Assembly (NCBI RefSeq): GCF_015471405.1 | Contig: NZ_BLVZ01000005.1 | Coordinates: 124,001 to 188,000 of the forward strand | DNA length: 64,000 bases | Origin: Pseudomonas cichorii | Lineage (GTDB): Bacteria > Pseudomonadota > Gammaproteobacteria > Pseudomonadales > Pseudomonadaceae | Reading direction: 5' to 3' | Shown here: positions 15,940-26,292 of the stretch, one piece after another | Layout: every line of letters begins with the position of its first letter | Numbering within the stretch: position 1 is the stretch's first letter | Made by a program: the position numbers and the translations under genes | The notes under the pieces: generated by a model | The model's database searches: none | What the model was told of the DNA's origin: nothing | What the model saw: only the letters and a program-made list of their open reading frames with translations

Positions 15940-18554
15940 GACTTGGCCTTGGGTTTACGCGCCCCGCCACTTTTCGCGGCTGGAGCAGAACCCGACTTGG
16001 ACGGGCCCTTACGATGTTTACTGGGTTTCGACGCAGCAGCTCCAGGCTTGTCGGATTTACCCGACGAGGCCTTGCCACCGGTCTTTGCCTGCTCCAGAAG
16101 AGCCTTTTTCATTTCCCGACTTTTGCGCACTTCAGCGTTTTTCGCTGCGGCATCACTGGGACGATAGGCTTCGGATACCGCTTCCTTGGCCGAAGAACCA
16201 CGACGCCCGGCCGGCTTGGCCGAAACGGACTTGTCCTTCTCGGCAGCATGTGCCGGTGCCGTTTCCTGACCGCGACGCTTGCGACCGACAGGCGCACTGG
16301 CAGTCTTCTCGGACATCTCGAAGTCGATCTTGCGCTCATCCAGATCGACGCGCATGACACGCACTTCGACCGTATCGCCCAAGCGGAAGCTGCGACCGCT
16401 ACGCTCACCCGCAAGGCGGTGATGCACAGGATCGAAATGATAGTAATCGTCCGGCAAGGCCGTAACGTGTACCAGACCTTCGACGTAGATATCGGTCAAC
16501 TCGACGAACAGGCCAAAGCCGGTCACAGCGGTAATCACACCCGGGAACGACTCGCCTACGCGATCCTTCATGAACTCGCACTTGAGCCAGTTGACCACGT
16601 CGCGCGTGGCCTCGTCGGCACGGCGCTCGCTCATCGAGCACTGCTCGCCCAACTGCTCCAGCGTGGCTTCGTCGTAAGGATAGATGCGCGCCTTCGGAAT
16701 CGTGGCAGCACCTGCACGACGAACGTGCGGCGTATCCTGTTTCGAGCGGATCACGCTGCGGATAGCGCGGTGCGTGAGCAGGTCGGGATAGCGACGAATC
16801 GGCGAAGTGAAGTGTGTATACGCTTCATAATTCAGACCGAAGTGACCGTTGTTGTCAGAGCTGTAGACCGCCTGACTCAACGAACGCAGCATCACGGTCT
16901 GGATCAGGTGGTAATCCGGGCGATCACGCACGGTTTCGAGCAACGCCTGGTAATCCTTCGGCGTAGGCCCTTCCTTGCCCTTGTGCAGCGACAGGCCCAG
17001 CTCGCCCAGGAAAGCGCGCAGCTTTTCCAGACGCTCTGGCGGCGGACCATCGTGAACACGATAGAGCGCAGGTATTTCGTGTTTTTTCAGGAACTCGGCC
17101 GTGGCCACGTTCGCAGCCAGCATGCACTCTTCGATCAGCTTGTGGGCATCGTTGCGAGTGGTCGGACGAATTTCGGCGATCTTGCGCTCGGAGCCGAAAA
17201 TGATCCGGGTTTCCTGAGTCTCGAAATCGATTGCACCACGCACATGACGCGCGCCCAGCAACACCTTGTACAAGGCGTAAAGCTGCTTGAGATGCGGAAC
17301 CACGTCGGCGTATTCGCCACGCAGGGCCTTGGCATCGCTCGTTTTCGGCTGCTCCAGTATCGTGCTGACCTTGTTGTAGGTCAGGCGCGCATGGGAGTGG
17401 ATCACCGCCTCGTAGAACACGTAGTCGGTCATCTCGCCGGTCTTGGAGATGGTCATCTCGCAGACCATGGCCAGACGATCAACAAGCGGGTTCAGCGAGC
17501 ACAAGCCGTTGGAAAGCTGCTCAGGCAACATCGGCACCACGCGCTCGGGGAAATACACCGAGTTGCCGCGCACCTGGGATTCGGCATCCAGCGCCGAGCC
17601 GATCTTCACGTAGCTCGATACGTCGGCAATCGCCACGTAGAGCTTCCAGCCACCCGAGAACAGGCGCAGCTTGCCAGGCTTGGCTTCACAGTAAACGGCA
17701 TCGTCGAAGTCACGAGCATCTTCGCCGTCGATGGTCACGAATGGCAGGTGACGCAGATCGACGCGGTTTTCCTTGTCCTTTTCTTCGACTTCCGGCTTGA
17801 GCTTCGCCGCTTCCTTTAGCACGGCCTCAGGCCAGACATGAGGAATGTCGTAGGTGCGCAGCGCGACATCGATTTCCATGCCGGGCGCCATGTAATTGCC
17901 CACCACTTCAACCACATCGCCCTGCGGCTGGAAGCGCGGCGTCGGCCAGTGGGTGATTTTCACCTCGACGAACTGGCCAATCTTCGCGTTGTTGTTGCGC
18001 CCAGGCGTCACCAGCACTTCCTGCTGGATCTTCGGGTTGTCCGGAATGACGAAGCCGATGCCACTTTCTTCGAAGTAGCGACCCACGATGGTTTCATGGG
18101 CACGGGAGATGACTTCGACAATGACGCCTTCACGGCGACCGCGGCGGTCAAGCCCCGAAACACGTGCCAGAGCACGATCACCGTCGAACACCAGACGCAT
18201 TTGCGCCGGGCTCATGAACAGATCGTCGGAGCCATCGTCAGGGACCAGGAAACCGAAACCGTCACGGTGCCCGGTGATACGACCCAGGATCAGGTCCAGC
18301 TTGTCCACCGGTGCGTAGGTTCCACGACGGGTGTAGATCAATTGAGCGTCACGCTCCATTGCCCGCAGACGACGACGCAAGGCCTCGAATTGATCCTCTG
18401 TGGACAGGCCGAACTCTTCGACCAGTTGCTCGCGACTGGCCGGCGAACCGCGCTCGGCAAGGTGCTGCAGAATCAGCTCACGGCTGGGAATAGGGTTTTC
18501 GTATTTTTCCGCTTCACGAGCGGCCTCGGGATCGAGGGACTGCCAATCGGCCAT
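15936..18554 (-). CDS. rnr: Ribonuclease R
   Basis: 872 aa processive 3'-5' exoribonuclease that degrades structured RNA and helps in rRNA quality control and trans-translation. Order: N-terminal helix-turn-helix (about 20-75), two cold-shock domains (about 85-230), RNB catalytic domain with the acidic cluster around 276-285 (DGEDARDFDDAVY), and an S1 domain (about 650-735, GVITAVTGFGLFVEL). It ends in a 130-residue Lys/Ala/Ser-rich basic tail. The tail is low complexity, as in other RNase R proteins. Overlaps rlmB by four bases. A 601-codon open frame on the other strand is a coding shadow. Confidence 0.97.
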   Translation of the reverse strand: MADWQSLDPEAAREAEKYENPIPSRELILQHLAERGSPASREQLVEEFGLSTEDQFEALRRRLRAMERDAQLIYTRRGTYAPVDKLDLILGRITGHRDGFGFLVPDDGSDDLFMSPAQMRLVFDGDRALARVSGLDRRGRREGVIVEVISRAHETIVGRYFEESGIGFVIPDNPKIQQEVLVTPGRNNNAKIGQFVEVKITHWPTPRFQPQGDVVEVVGNYMAPGMEIDVALRTYDIPHVWPEAVLKEAAKLKPEVEEKDKENRVDLRHLPFVTIDGEDARDFDDAVYCEAKPGKLRLFSGGWKLYVAIADVSSYVKIGSALDAESQVRGNSVYFPERVVPMLPEQLSNGLCSLNPLVDRLAMVCEMTISKTGEMTDYVFYEAVIHSHARLTYNKVSTILEQPKTSDAKALRGEYADVVPHLKQLYALYKVLLGARHVRGAIDFETQETRIIFGSERKIAEIRPTTRNDAHKLIEECMLAANVATAEFLKKHEIPALYRVHDGPPPERLEKLRAFLGELGLSLHKGKEGPTPKDYQALLETVRDRPDYHLIQTVMLRSLSQAVYSSDNNGHFGLNYEAYTHFTSPIRRYPDLLTHRAIRSVIRSKQDTPHVRRAGAATIPKARIYPYDEATLEQLGEQCSMSERRADEATRDVVNWLKCEFMKDRVGESFPGVITAVTGFGLFVELTDIYVEGLVHVTALPDDYYHFDPVHHRLAGERSGRSFRLGDTVEVRVMRVDLDERKIDFEMSEKTASAPVGRKRRGQETAPAHAAEKDKSVSAKPAGRRGSSAKEAVSEAYRPSDAAAKNAEVRKSREMKKALLEQAKTGGKASSGKSDKPGAAASKPSKHRKGPSKSGSAPAAKSGGARKPKAKS

Positions 18555-18716
18555 TAGAGAGTTTTCACCTTGTCTATATGTGGGTTAGTTTGGCATACAC
18601 CTATTGAAACGGGAAATTTCAGACTCACGCTGCCCACTAAAAAAACCTCTGGATAGCGCGCAGAACCGTACTGGACACCGCTTGCGAAATTTTCCAATTA
18701 TTTTTGGCAACAGGGG
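18555..18716. other. Upstream region of rnr with no gene
   Basis: This 160-base stretch holds the rnr leader reading left and leads into the tRNA-Leu promoter reading right. I see no additional gene or strong hairpin. The part near 18690-18712 is A+T-rich. Confidence 0.5.
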
Positions 18717-18745
18717 TTTACAGCTCAAAAGACGCTCCGTATAGT
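18717..18745 (+). promoter_or_regulatory. Sigma-70 promoter of first tRNA-Leu
   Basis: TTTACA (18717-18722), a 17-base spacer and TATAGT (18740-18745), followed by the GC-rich discriminator GCGCGCC typical of stringently controlled stable-RNA promoters. The same -35, spacing and -10 precede the second copy. Confidence 0.85.
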
Positions 18746-18779
18746 GCGCGCCATCGACAGGCAAACGCCTCTAGATGCT

Positions 18780-18866
18780 GCCCAGATGGTGAAATTGGTA
18801 GACACGCCAGCTTCAGGTGCTGGTGACCGCAAGGTCGTGGAAGTTCGAGTCTTCTTCTGGGCACCA
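18780..18866 (+). tRNA. tRNA-Leu (anticodon CAG), copy 1
   Basis: 87 bases including the encoded CCA. Acceptor GCCCAGA pairs with TCTGGGC. The anticodon stem CCAGC/GCTGG encloses the loop TTCAGGT, giving CAG for the CUG codon. A long variable arm (TGACCGCAAGGTCGT) marks it as class II, and the T-arm reads GTTCGAGTC. Identical to the copy at 19032. Confidence 0.98.
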
Positions 18867-18905
18867 ATTCAGAGCTGCAGATTACAGCAATCTTCAGACT
18901 CCCAC

Positions 18906-18929
18906 AAAAATCCGCGAAAGCGGGTTTTT
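18906..18929 (+). terminator. Terminator after first tRNA-Leu
   Basis: A-run, stem CCGC, GAAA loop, GCGG, then GGTTTTT. The first tRNA therefore appears to be its own transcription unit rather than co-transcribed with the second. Confidence 0.85.
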
Positions 18930-18967
18930 GCATTTCAGGGTTTTGATTATTAAAACCAAAACAGGGG

Positions 18968-18996
18968 TTTACAGATCGAAACGCTCTCCGTATAGT
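18968..18996 (+). promoter_or_regulatory. Sigma-70 promoter of second tRNA-Leu
   Basis: TTTACA (18968-18973), 17-base spacer, TATAGT (18991-18996) and a GCGCCCC discriminator. It is nearly the same as the promoter of copy 1, including GGGG before the -35. Confidence 0.85.
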
Positions 18997-19031
18997 GCGC
19001 CCCATCAACGGCGTGCAACGCTGCTGATGCT

Positions 19032-19118
19032 GCCCAGATGGTGAAATTGGTAGACACGCCAGCTTCAGGTGCTGGTGACCGCAAGGTCGTGGAAGTTCGA
19101 GTCTTCTTCTGGGCACCA
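19032..19118 (+). tRNA. tRNA-Leu (anticodon CAG), copy 2
   Basis: Same 87-base sequence as copy 1, including CCA, anticodon CAG and long variable arm. The duplicated unit includes the promoter and the GATGCT word just before the gene, so the whole transcription unit was copied in tandem at a 252-base interval. Confidence 0.98.
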
Positions 19119-19126
19119 ATTCAAAC

Positions 19127-19151
19127 AAAACCGAGCCTTGTGCTCGGTTTT
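19127..19151 (+). terminator. Terminator after second tRNA-Leu
   Basis: AAAACCGAG, short loop, CTCGGTTTT: a palindromic hairpin with T-run, nine bases after the CCA end. Its sequence differs from the terminator of copy 1, so the duplication ended before this point or one terminator was replaced. Confidence 0.85.
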
Positions 19152-19180
19152 GTGCTTTCCGGGGTTTGGAATTTTGAAGG

Positions 19181-19233
19181 TTCGCGAATGAATTCGCTCC
19201 TACAGGGCCGGCAGGAGCGGATTCATTCGCGAA
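19181..19233. repeat. REP pair between tRNA-Leu and chemoreceptor gene
   Basis: Arms 19181-19203 and 19211-19233 pair with two mismatches (GCAGGAGCGG replaces GTAGGAGCGA). It ends three bases before the stop codon of the convergent chemoreceptor gene, suiting a terminator or 3' stabiliser role. Confidence 0.9.
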
Positions 19234-19236
19234 AGG

Positions 19237-21171
19237 TCAGGCCCTGAACTGCCCCAGACTCGCCTTCAACTGCGCAGCCAGCCCGTTGAGCACCTTGCCG
19301 CTGGCCGTAGTCTCGACCACCGCCTTGGCAGCCCGCTCGGCCTGGGCATGAATCACCTCAACACGCCCCCGCACAGCCTGAGCACCCTGCGCCTGATGCT
19401 CGGCCGCCTTGGTAGCCAGACCGATTGCGGCATGCACCTGCTCGACCGACTCCTGCACCGTCTGCTGCAGCTTCGCACTGTCGCGCAGAACCGCCAGCCC
19501 TTCCTTGGCCTGACGCCCGGCAAGACCAATGGCAGCCACCGCCTCCTTGGCACCACGCTGCAAGGCTCCGATATGCTCCTGGATATCTCCGGTAGAGCTT
19601 TGTGTCTTGCTGGCCAGCGCGCGCACCTCATCGGCAACCACCGCAAAACCACGCCCCGTCTCACCCGCTCGCGCCGCCTCGATGGCCGCGTTCAAGGCCA
19701 GCAGGTTGGTCTGCTCGGCAATCCCATGAATGACTTCAAGCACGACTTCGATCTGCTCGCTTTGCTGAGCCAGGCGCTCGATCACTTGAGAACCTGTCTC
19801 CACCTGCCCCGCCAGCGCCTCGATCAACCCTCCCACCTGATTCGAGGTACGAGTGTTTTCGTCGGTCGCCTGCTTGATGTCGACCACCTGCCGCAAGGCC
19901 GCCTGCATGGCATGACTTTCCGACTGCGCCTCATCAGCCATCTGCTCAAGCGCCTTCAAGCTGGCAGCCACTTCATCGCGCTGCAATTCGGCAGCCGCAT
20001 CAGCGCCGGCATTACGCTGGCTCATCACACCGATCTCAACACCGGTACGCTGTGCAACATCACCCGCCTCACGAACGATGGGCTGCAACTTGTCGATGAA
20101 GCGGTTGACCGCCGCCGACATATCGCCAATCTCGTCATTGCTGTCGAGCCTGACGCGCTTGGTCAAATCGCCCTCACCCGCCGCCAGATCATTCAGGGCA
20201 GCAATCAGCAGGTGCAGCTTGCTGACCACTCGGCGCCCAAGCACAACGGCCAATAACAGCAGCACACCCAACCCGACCAGCGCCAGGCCAAGCCCGATCC
20301 TCCAGCGCAACTCTTGCGCAGCCCCCTGAACGGCCAGGCTGGTATTGCTGGTCATCGCCGTCGCCGCTGCCTGGGCAGACTGCAAGCGAGTGCGCAATGC
20401 AGCAGAGCTGTCCTTCGATGCGCTCGCCAGACTGTCGGAAACCAGTTGCTCGCCATTAGTGATAAGGGACGAGAAGCGCTTGTCCAGGGCAGCCAGGTTT
20501 TCCTCGACCGCCGCCGTAGAAACGCCCATGCGCACCTTGCCGATCTCCACACCATTAGGGCTGATAGGCGCCTCGATGTAGTAAACCGACGGATCGTTTT
20601 TCGCAGCATTCAGGACCTTGTCCATGGCCCGCTCGCCTTCACCCTTGGCAAGCAACGCCTTGATCAAGACATTGTCACGGTTCAGGTAGCGAGTCAGGTG
20701 CTCACCCGCAGCATCGTCATAAACGACAAACAGCACATTGGGATTGCGCTGAGCACGACGGGCGAATTCGGACAATGTTGGCGTGTCGTTATCCCACATG
20801 GCTCGTGGCGCCACCGCCGCCAGCAACTCGGCCATATCGGTAGCCGAATCCTTGAGGCTCTTTTCCAGAGTGGCGCGCAATTGCCCCTGCTCGTCCTTGA
20901 GGCGCGTGGATAAACCGGCACTCAAGCGCTGACGGGTACTTGCTGAGAGCGCATCGAGGCTCGATGTCACCTCGCTACTCGCCCGCTCCAGCTCGGAGGA
21001 CAAATGTTGCGAATCTACCCCCAACCTGCTGGCAAGATCCGCCTCAAGAGCCGTAACGGTGCTCCGGGTAAGAGCAACTGCAACCAACACCTGCACCAAA
21101 AGAGCAATGCCAAGCGCGATGAAAACCGGACGCAGCAAGCGGCTGCGTAAAAGAGAGAGCACAGCTGACAC
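19237..21171 (-). CDS. Methyl-accepting chemotaxis protein
   Basis: 644 aa inner-membrane chemoreceptor. TM1 is at about 14-36, a mostly helical periplasmic sensor at 37-290 (with [13 protein letters not shown] and [12 protein letters not shown], cache-like), TM2 at 292-311 and HAMP at about 312-364. A cytoplasmic signalling coiled coil follows, with the conserved hairpin tip [19 protein letters not shown] (486-504) and [13 protein letters not shown]. The ligand cannot be read from sequence. No C-terminal CheR-tethering pentapeptide is seen (ends SLGQFRA). The start is GTG at 21171 with GGAGGG eight bases upstream. It is an apparently single gene between purA and the tRNA-Leu pair. Confidence 0.95.
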   Translation of the reverse strand: MSAVLSLLRSRLLRPVFIALGIALLVQVLVAVALTRSTVTALEADLASRLGVDSQHLSSELERASSEVTSSLDALSASTRQRLSAGLSTRLKDEQGQLRATLEKSLKDSATDMAELLAAVAPRAMWDNDTPTLSEFARRAQRNPNVLFVVYDDAAGEHLTRYLNRDNVLIKALLAKGEGERAMDKVLNAAKNDPSVYYIEAPISPNGVEIGKVRMGVSTAAVEENLAALDKRFSSLITNGEQLVSDSLASASKDSSAALRTRLQSAQAAATAMTSNTSLAVQGAAQELRWRIGLGLALVGLGVLLLLAVVLGRRVVSKLHLLIAALNDLAAGEGDLTKRVRLDSNDEIGDMSAAVNRFIDKLQPIVREAGDVAQRTGVEIGVMSQRNAGADAAAELQRDEVAASLKALEQMADEAQSESHAMQAALRQVVDIKQATDENTRTSNQVGGLIEALAGQVETGSQVIERLAQQSEQIEVVLEVIHGIAEQTNLLALNAAIEAARAGETGRGFAVVADEVRALASKTQSSTGDIQEHIGALQRGAKEAVAAIGLAGRQAKEGLAVLRDSAKLQQTVQESVEQVHAAIGLATKAAEHQAQGAQAVRGRVEVIHAQAERAAKAVVETTASGKVLNGLAAQLKASLGQFRA

Positions 21172-21191
21172 AGGAGAATCCCTCCACCATG

Positions 21192-21220
21192 GGTGCCATT
21201 AAAATAATGGCACCTTTTTT
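21192..21220 (+). terminator. Rightward-facing terminator hairpin with no rightward gene
   Basis: GGTGCCATTA, AAA loop, TAATGGCACC: a perfect 10-bp stem followed by six T on the plus strand. On the minus strand, the direction of the neighbouring genes, there is no T-run after the hairpin. As a terminator it would stop transcripts crossing antisense to the chemoreceptor gene; alternatively it is a structured 5' leader of that gene's mRNA. Confidence 0.7.
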
Positions 21221-21298
21221 GACACTTCTATGTAGCAAGCGTCGTGCCGTTCGGCAAGCACAATCCCGTGCCTGGAATACCAGACAGCCAGAAACGAG

Positions 21299-21323
21299 AA
21301 AGGGCCGCAAAATGCGGCCCTTT
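21299..21323 (-). terminator. Intrinsic terminator after purA
   Basis: AAAGGGCCGCA, short loop, TGCGGCCCTTT with a following T/C run on the minus strand, 22 bases downstream of the purA stop. The near-perfect symmetry would let it work in both directions. Confidence 0.88.
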
Positions 21324-21344
21324 CTTACAACTCAAGCAGTTCGA

Positions 21345-22652
<1,308 letters not shown>

Positions 22653-22691
22653 TCACGCAAACTTGGTGCCGGCGGCGGCCGGCAGGAATAC

Positions 22692-23879
22692 TCAAGAAGC
22701 CAGCGGCATTACCTGCCAACGCTCGCCATGCTGAATCAATTGCCGATCACAGTCGGCTTCACGCGCTGCACTCACCTGTTGCCCAGGCAAAGCCTGAACC
22801 ACACGCTGCCCCTCGCTGCGCAACTGGCAAACCTGCTGCCAGAGTGCTGCATCCGTACTGTCCGGCATCCAGATACCACCAGATGGCAGTTCGATTTCTG
22901 CACGACCCAGTGTCACCAGGGTTTTCAGGTCCGTGGAGAAACCGGTAGCCGGACGGGCGCGACCGAAGTCGGCGCCGATATCATCATAACGACCGCCCTG
23001 GGCAATCGATTGACCTACACCCGGTACAAACACCGCGAACACCACACCGGTATGGTAGTGGTAACCGCGCAGCTCACCGAGGTCGAAATACAAAGGCAAC
23101 TGCGGGAAGCGTGCAGACAGACGATCGGCGATGCTCAGCAGATCGTCCAGAGCAGCCAGCACAGGTGCAGGCGCATTCGCCAGACGGTCACGCGCAGCAG
23201 CCAGAACCTCACGACCGCCACACAGATCGACCAGCGCACGCAGCATAGTGGCCAGTTCTTGCGGCAGATCGGCGGTCAGGGCGATCACTTCATCGATGGC
23301 CTTGCGTTGCAGCGCATCGAAAAGCTGTTGCTCGACCTCGCCCGACAGACCGGCAGCACGTGCCAACCCACGATAGATGCCGACATGCCCGAGGTCCATG
23401 TGGACATCAGGCACATCCGCCAGTTGCAGCATTGCCAGCATCAGGCTGATGACTTCGACATCGCTGCTCGGGCTCGCATCGCCATACAACTCGGCACCCA
23501 GTTGAATCGGGCTGCGCGAGGATGACAGTGCGCGCGGCTGAGCATGCAGGACACTGCCTGCATAGCAGAGACGACTTGGCCCTTCACGCTTGAGGGTATG
23601 CGCATCGATACGCGCCACCTGAGGCGTGATATCGGCACGAAACCCCATTTGCCGCCCCGACTGCGGATCGATCACCTTGAAGGTGCGCAGATCCAGATCG
23701 GAACCTGCTCCAGTGAGCAGGGACTCCAGATATTCGATATGCGGGGTGACGACAAACTCATAGCCCCAGCTCTGGAACAGATCCAACACCTGACGGCGCG
23801 CTACTTCGATACGCGCCGCTTCTGGTGGCAGTACTTCTTCGATGCCATCTGGTAGCAGCCAGCGGTCAACCGTTGCCAT
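22692..23879 (-). CDS. hisZ: ATP phosphoribosyltransferase regulatory subunit HisZ
   Basis: 395 aa class II synthetase-like protein related to HisRS that forms a complex with the short HisG and mediates feedback control of histidine synthesis. The order is [15 protein letters not shown], then [19 protein letters not shown] and [25 protein letters not shown] (motif 2 region) and YHYTGVVF-type sequence near the end of the fold. It lacks the anticodon-binding domain of HisRS. hisG itself is not in the window. The hisZ-purA pairing is usual in Pseudomonas. Confidence 0.96.
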   Translation of the reverse strand: MATVDRWLLPDGIEEVLPPEAARIEVARRQVLDLFQSWGYEFVVTPHIEYLESLLTGAGSDLDLRTFKVIDPQSGRQMGFRADITPQVARIDAHTLKREGPSRLCYAGSVLHAQPRALSSSRSPIQLGAELYGDASPSSDVEVISLMLAMLQLADVPDVHMDLGHVGIYRGLARAAGLSGEVEQQLFDALQRKAIDEVIALTADLPQELATMLRALVDLCGGREVLAAARDRLANAPAPVLAALDDLLSIADRLSARFPQLPLYFDLGELRGYHYHTGVVFAVFVPGVGQSIAQGGRYDDIGADFGRARPATGFSTDLKTLVTLGRAEIELPSGGIWMPDSTDAALWQQVCQLRSEGQRVVQALPGQQVSAAREADCDRQLIQHGERWQVMPLAS

Positions 23880-24151
23880 TACGCCATTCCCCTATGATCC
23901 GGGTGGCCAGCCATGAGGCAAGCCTTGAGTGAAGCAGAGAGCGGTCGCCCCGTATTACGGGCACGACAAACACCCGAGACAGGCCTTGCAGACCACTCTC
24001 CTCGAAAAATCTTGCCGCCCGCCAAGTCGGCTGCGGCCAATCAATCGTGCAGACGCAAAAAAGCCGGGAATTTCCCGGCTGCCGCATCATACACACGTTT
24101 TACCGTACGATCACCCCACCGGGCGGTTTTGCCGCCCGGCGGGTTGATGAA
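23880..24151. other. hflC-hisZ intergenic region without a gene
   Basis: 272 bases. It holds a GC-rich hairpin just after hflC (CCGGGCGG...CCGCCCGG, 24119-24139), the hflC terminator at 24058-24080, and the leader of hisZ. In P. aeruginosa I recall a short hydrophobic DUF2065 gene in this position; no minus-strand frame here encodes one. Confidence 0.6.
24058..24080 (-). terminator. Intrinsic terminator after hflC
   Basis: On the minus strand GCCGGGAAATTCCCGGC is followed by six T. It lies 72 bases past the hflC stop and likely ends the long hfq-hflX-hflK-hflC transcript, giving hisZ-purA their own promoter. Confidence 0.88.
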
Positions 24152-25021
24152 TTACGGTTTGGCTTTTTCCAGGAAGCGGAAAAACTCGCTGCCCGGATCA
24201 AGCACCATCACGTCACTCTTGCTCGTGAAGCTTTCGCGGTAGGCACGCAGGCTACGGTAGAACGCATAGAACTCCTGGTCCTGACCATAAGCCCTGGAGT
24301 AGATCGCAGCAGCCTGGGCATCACCATCACCGCGCGTCTCTTCAGACTCACGATAGGCTTCAGCCAGCAACACGCGACGCTGACGATCGGCATCGGCACG
24401 AATACCTTCAGCCAGCTCGTTACCCTTGGCACGATGCTCACGCGCTTCGCGCTCACGCTCAGTGCTCATGCGCTCGAAAACGCTGCGGTTGACTTCCTTG
24501 GGCAGGTCAATGGCCTTGACCCGGACATCGATCACTTCGATACCCAGCTCTTTCTCCGCCATCCTGTTCAGGGAACCGGTGATGTCAGCCATCAGCGCGT
24601 CACGCTCACCCGACACGACTTCGTGCAGGGTGCGCTTGCCGAACTGGTCACGCAGGCCGGATTCCAGACGACGCGACAGACGCTCATCCGCAATCTGCTT
24701 GAGGCCGGAAGTCGCGGTGTAGAAACGCTCCGCATCCTTCACGCGCCACTTGGCGTAGGCATCGACCATGACCGCTTTCTTTTCCAGCGTCAGGAAACGC
24801 TGGGTAGGCGCGTCGAGTGTCAGCAGACGACCATCGAACTTGCGCACCTGGTTCATGTAAGGAATCTTCACATGAAGGCCCGGCGGCACATCGGTCTTGA
24901 CCACACGACCGAATTGCAGCAGAACCGCACGCTCGGTCTGGGACACGATATAGAGGCTGTTCCAGGCAACTATTGCCAGCACCACGCCAACAATAAGGGT
25001 GATCAGCGATTTATTGCTCAT
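24152..25021 (-). CDS. hflC: HflC, subunit of the HflKC membrane complex
   Basis: 289 aa SPFH/prohibitin-family protein. One N-terminal membrane anchor (about 5-25, LITLIVGVVLAIVAWNSLYIV), then the band-7 domain (QTERAVLLQFGRVV) and a long helical region (EREREAREHRAKGNELAEGI). The latter continues into RVLLAEAYRESEETRGDGDAQAA. With HflK it forms a large periplasmic cage around FtsH and modulates that protease. Its ATG overlaps the hflK stop by one base. Confidence 0.97.
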   Translation of the reverse strand: MSNKSLITLIVGVVLAIVAWNSLYIVSQTERAVLLQFGRVVKTDVPPGLHVKIPYMNQVRKFDGRLLTLDAPTQRFLTLEKKAVMVDAYAKWRVKDAERFYTATSGLKQIADERLSRRLESGLRDQFGKRTLHEVVSGERDALMADITGSLNRMAEKELGIEVIDVRVKAIDLPKEVNRSVFERMSTEREREAREHRAKGNELAEGIRADADRQRRVLLAEAYRESEETRGDGDAQAAAIYSRAYGQDQEFYAFYRSLRAYRESFTSKSDVMVLDPGSEFFRFLEKAKP

Positions 25022-26196
25022 CAGCGACTCTCCCTGGTACGTACATCGCGCTGCGGGGTATCGGTTCGAGTACCGACATCCGTTCCAGTCGCGGATGGAC
25101 TACCGGAACCCGAAGTATTTCCGGCACTACCGCCACGACTGCTTTCGATCATCTTGTCGAGCGGCAGGTAAAGCAGGTTGTTCTGACCCTTGTCGCCGGT
25201 CACGAGAACCTTGCTGGTGTTGCTGAAGACTTCCTGCATGGTGTCCAGATATAGACGCTGGCGGGTAACTTCAGGTGCCTTGCGGTATTCGGCAACCAGC
25301 TTGGTAAAGCGGTCAGCCTCACCCTTGGCGCGGGAAACCACTTCATCGCGATAGCCATTGGCATCTTCGATGATGCGCTGAGCCTGACCACGGGCTTCCG
25401 GGATCACGCCATTGGCATAGCTTTCAGCCTGGTTGCGCGCACGCTGCTCGTCTTCACGGGCACGGATCACGTCATCGAAGGCTTCCTGTACTTCACGCGG
25501 CGCAGCAGCGCTCTGCACGTTCACCTGAGTAATGGTGATACCGGTGCGATAGGTATCGAGGAATCGTTGCAGACGCTCCTTGATTTCGCTCGCCATCAGC
25601 TCACGACCTTCGGTCAGCACCTGGTCCATCGCCGTGGAACCCACGACATGGCGCAGCGCACTTTCGGTGGCGTGTTGCAGGCTGATTTCAGGCTGATCGA
25701 CGTTCAGCACGAAATCCTGCAGGTTGCTGATCTTGTATTGCACGGTCAGCGGCACTTCGACGATGTTCTCGTCTTCGGTCAGCATCTGCCCCTGCTTGCT
25801 GTAGGCACGCTCGCGAGTGACGTTTTCCATGTACTTGCGATCGAACGGCGGGAAATAGATATTCAGACCCGAACCGACGGTTTCGTAGTATTGGCCGAAA
25901 CGCAGAACGACAGCCTGCTCCTGCTCATCAACGACATAGACAGCGTTGTAAAGCCAGAAAGCGAAAAGCACGACCAGCCCGATGCCCAGCAGGCCGAAGC
26001 CACCGCCGCCACCCGAACCACCGCCATTGCCGTCACTGCTGCGTTTCTTACCGCCGCCGAACAACCCATTCAGGCTTTCCTGCAGCTTACGGAAGGCCTC
26101 GTCGAGATCAGGTGGTCCCTTGCGGTCGCCGCCACGGCGTTTTCCACCCCAGGGATCTTGATTATTCGAGTTGCCACCCGGCTCATTCCAAGCCAT
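25021..26196 (-). CDS. hflK: HflK, subunit of the HflKC membrane complex
   Basis: 391 aa partner of HflC. An N-terminal cytoplasmic Gly/Asn-rich segment (MAWNEPGGNSNNQDPWGGKRRGG, with DLDEAFRKLQESLNGLFGG) precedes a single membrane helix at about 75-95. The SPFH domain (VVDEQEQAVVLRFG) and a coiled coil with ARGQAQRIIEDANGYRDEVV follow. The C-terminus is Ser/Gly/Thr-rich. ATG 26196 is chosen because MAWNEPGGN is the conserved HflK start; twelve extra upstream codons are open but not conserved. Confidence 0.97.
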   Translation of the reverse strand: MAWNEPGGNSNNQDPWGGKRRGGDRKGPPDLDEAFRKLQESLNGLFGGGKKRSSDGNGGGSGGGGGFGLLGIGLVVLFAFWLYNAVYVVDEQEQAVVLRFGQYYETVGSGLNIYFPPFDRKYMENVTRERAYSKQGQMLTEDENIVEVPLTVQYKISNLQDFVLNVDQPEISLQHATESALRHVVGSTAMDQVLTEGRELMASEIKERLQRFLDTYRTGITITQVNVQSAAAPREVQEAFDDVIRAREDEQRARNQAESYANGVIPEARGQAQRIIEDANGYRDEVVSRAKGEADRFTKLVAEYRKAPEVTRQRLYLDTMQEVFSNTSKVLVTGDKGQNNLLYLPLDKMIESSRGGSAGNTSGSGSPSATGTDVGTRTDTPQRDVRTRESR

Positions 26197-26292
26197 AGCG
26201 CTCTCCATCTGATAAAGCAAAGACGCGCCCACGGCGCGCCGACCAATGCTACAGAATGCCCGTTAAAGCCGTACAATGGCTTTACCGCGCTT

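Noticed and set aside
16014..17819. 601-codon open frame on the plus strand opposite rnr
   Set aside because: RNase R on the minus strand is complete with all domains. The opposite frame is a GC-codon shadow without recognisable motifs.
18718..19128. 136-codon minus-strand frame with an internal repeat across the two tRNA-Leu genes
   Set aside because: Its repeats (LVPRRRLELPRPCGHQH) are just the translated complement of the two identical tRNAs, a common annotation artefact.
24119..24139. GC hairpin just after hflC as the main terminator
   Set aside because: No T-run follows on the minus strand; the hairpin at 24058-24080 with six T is the better terminator.
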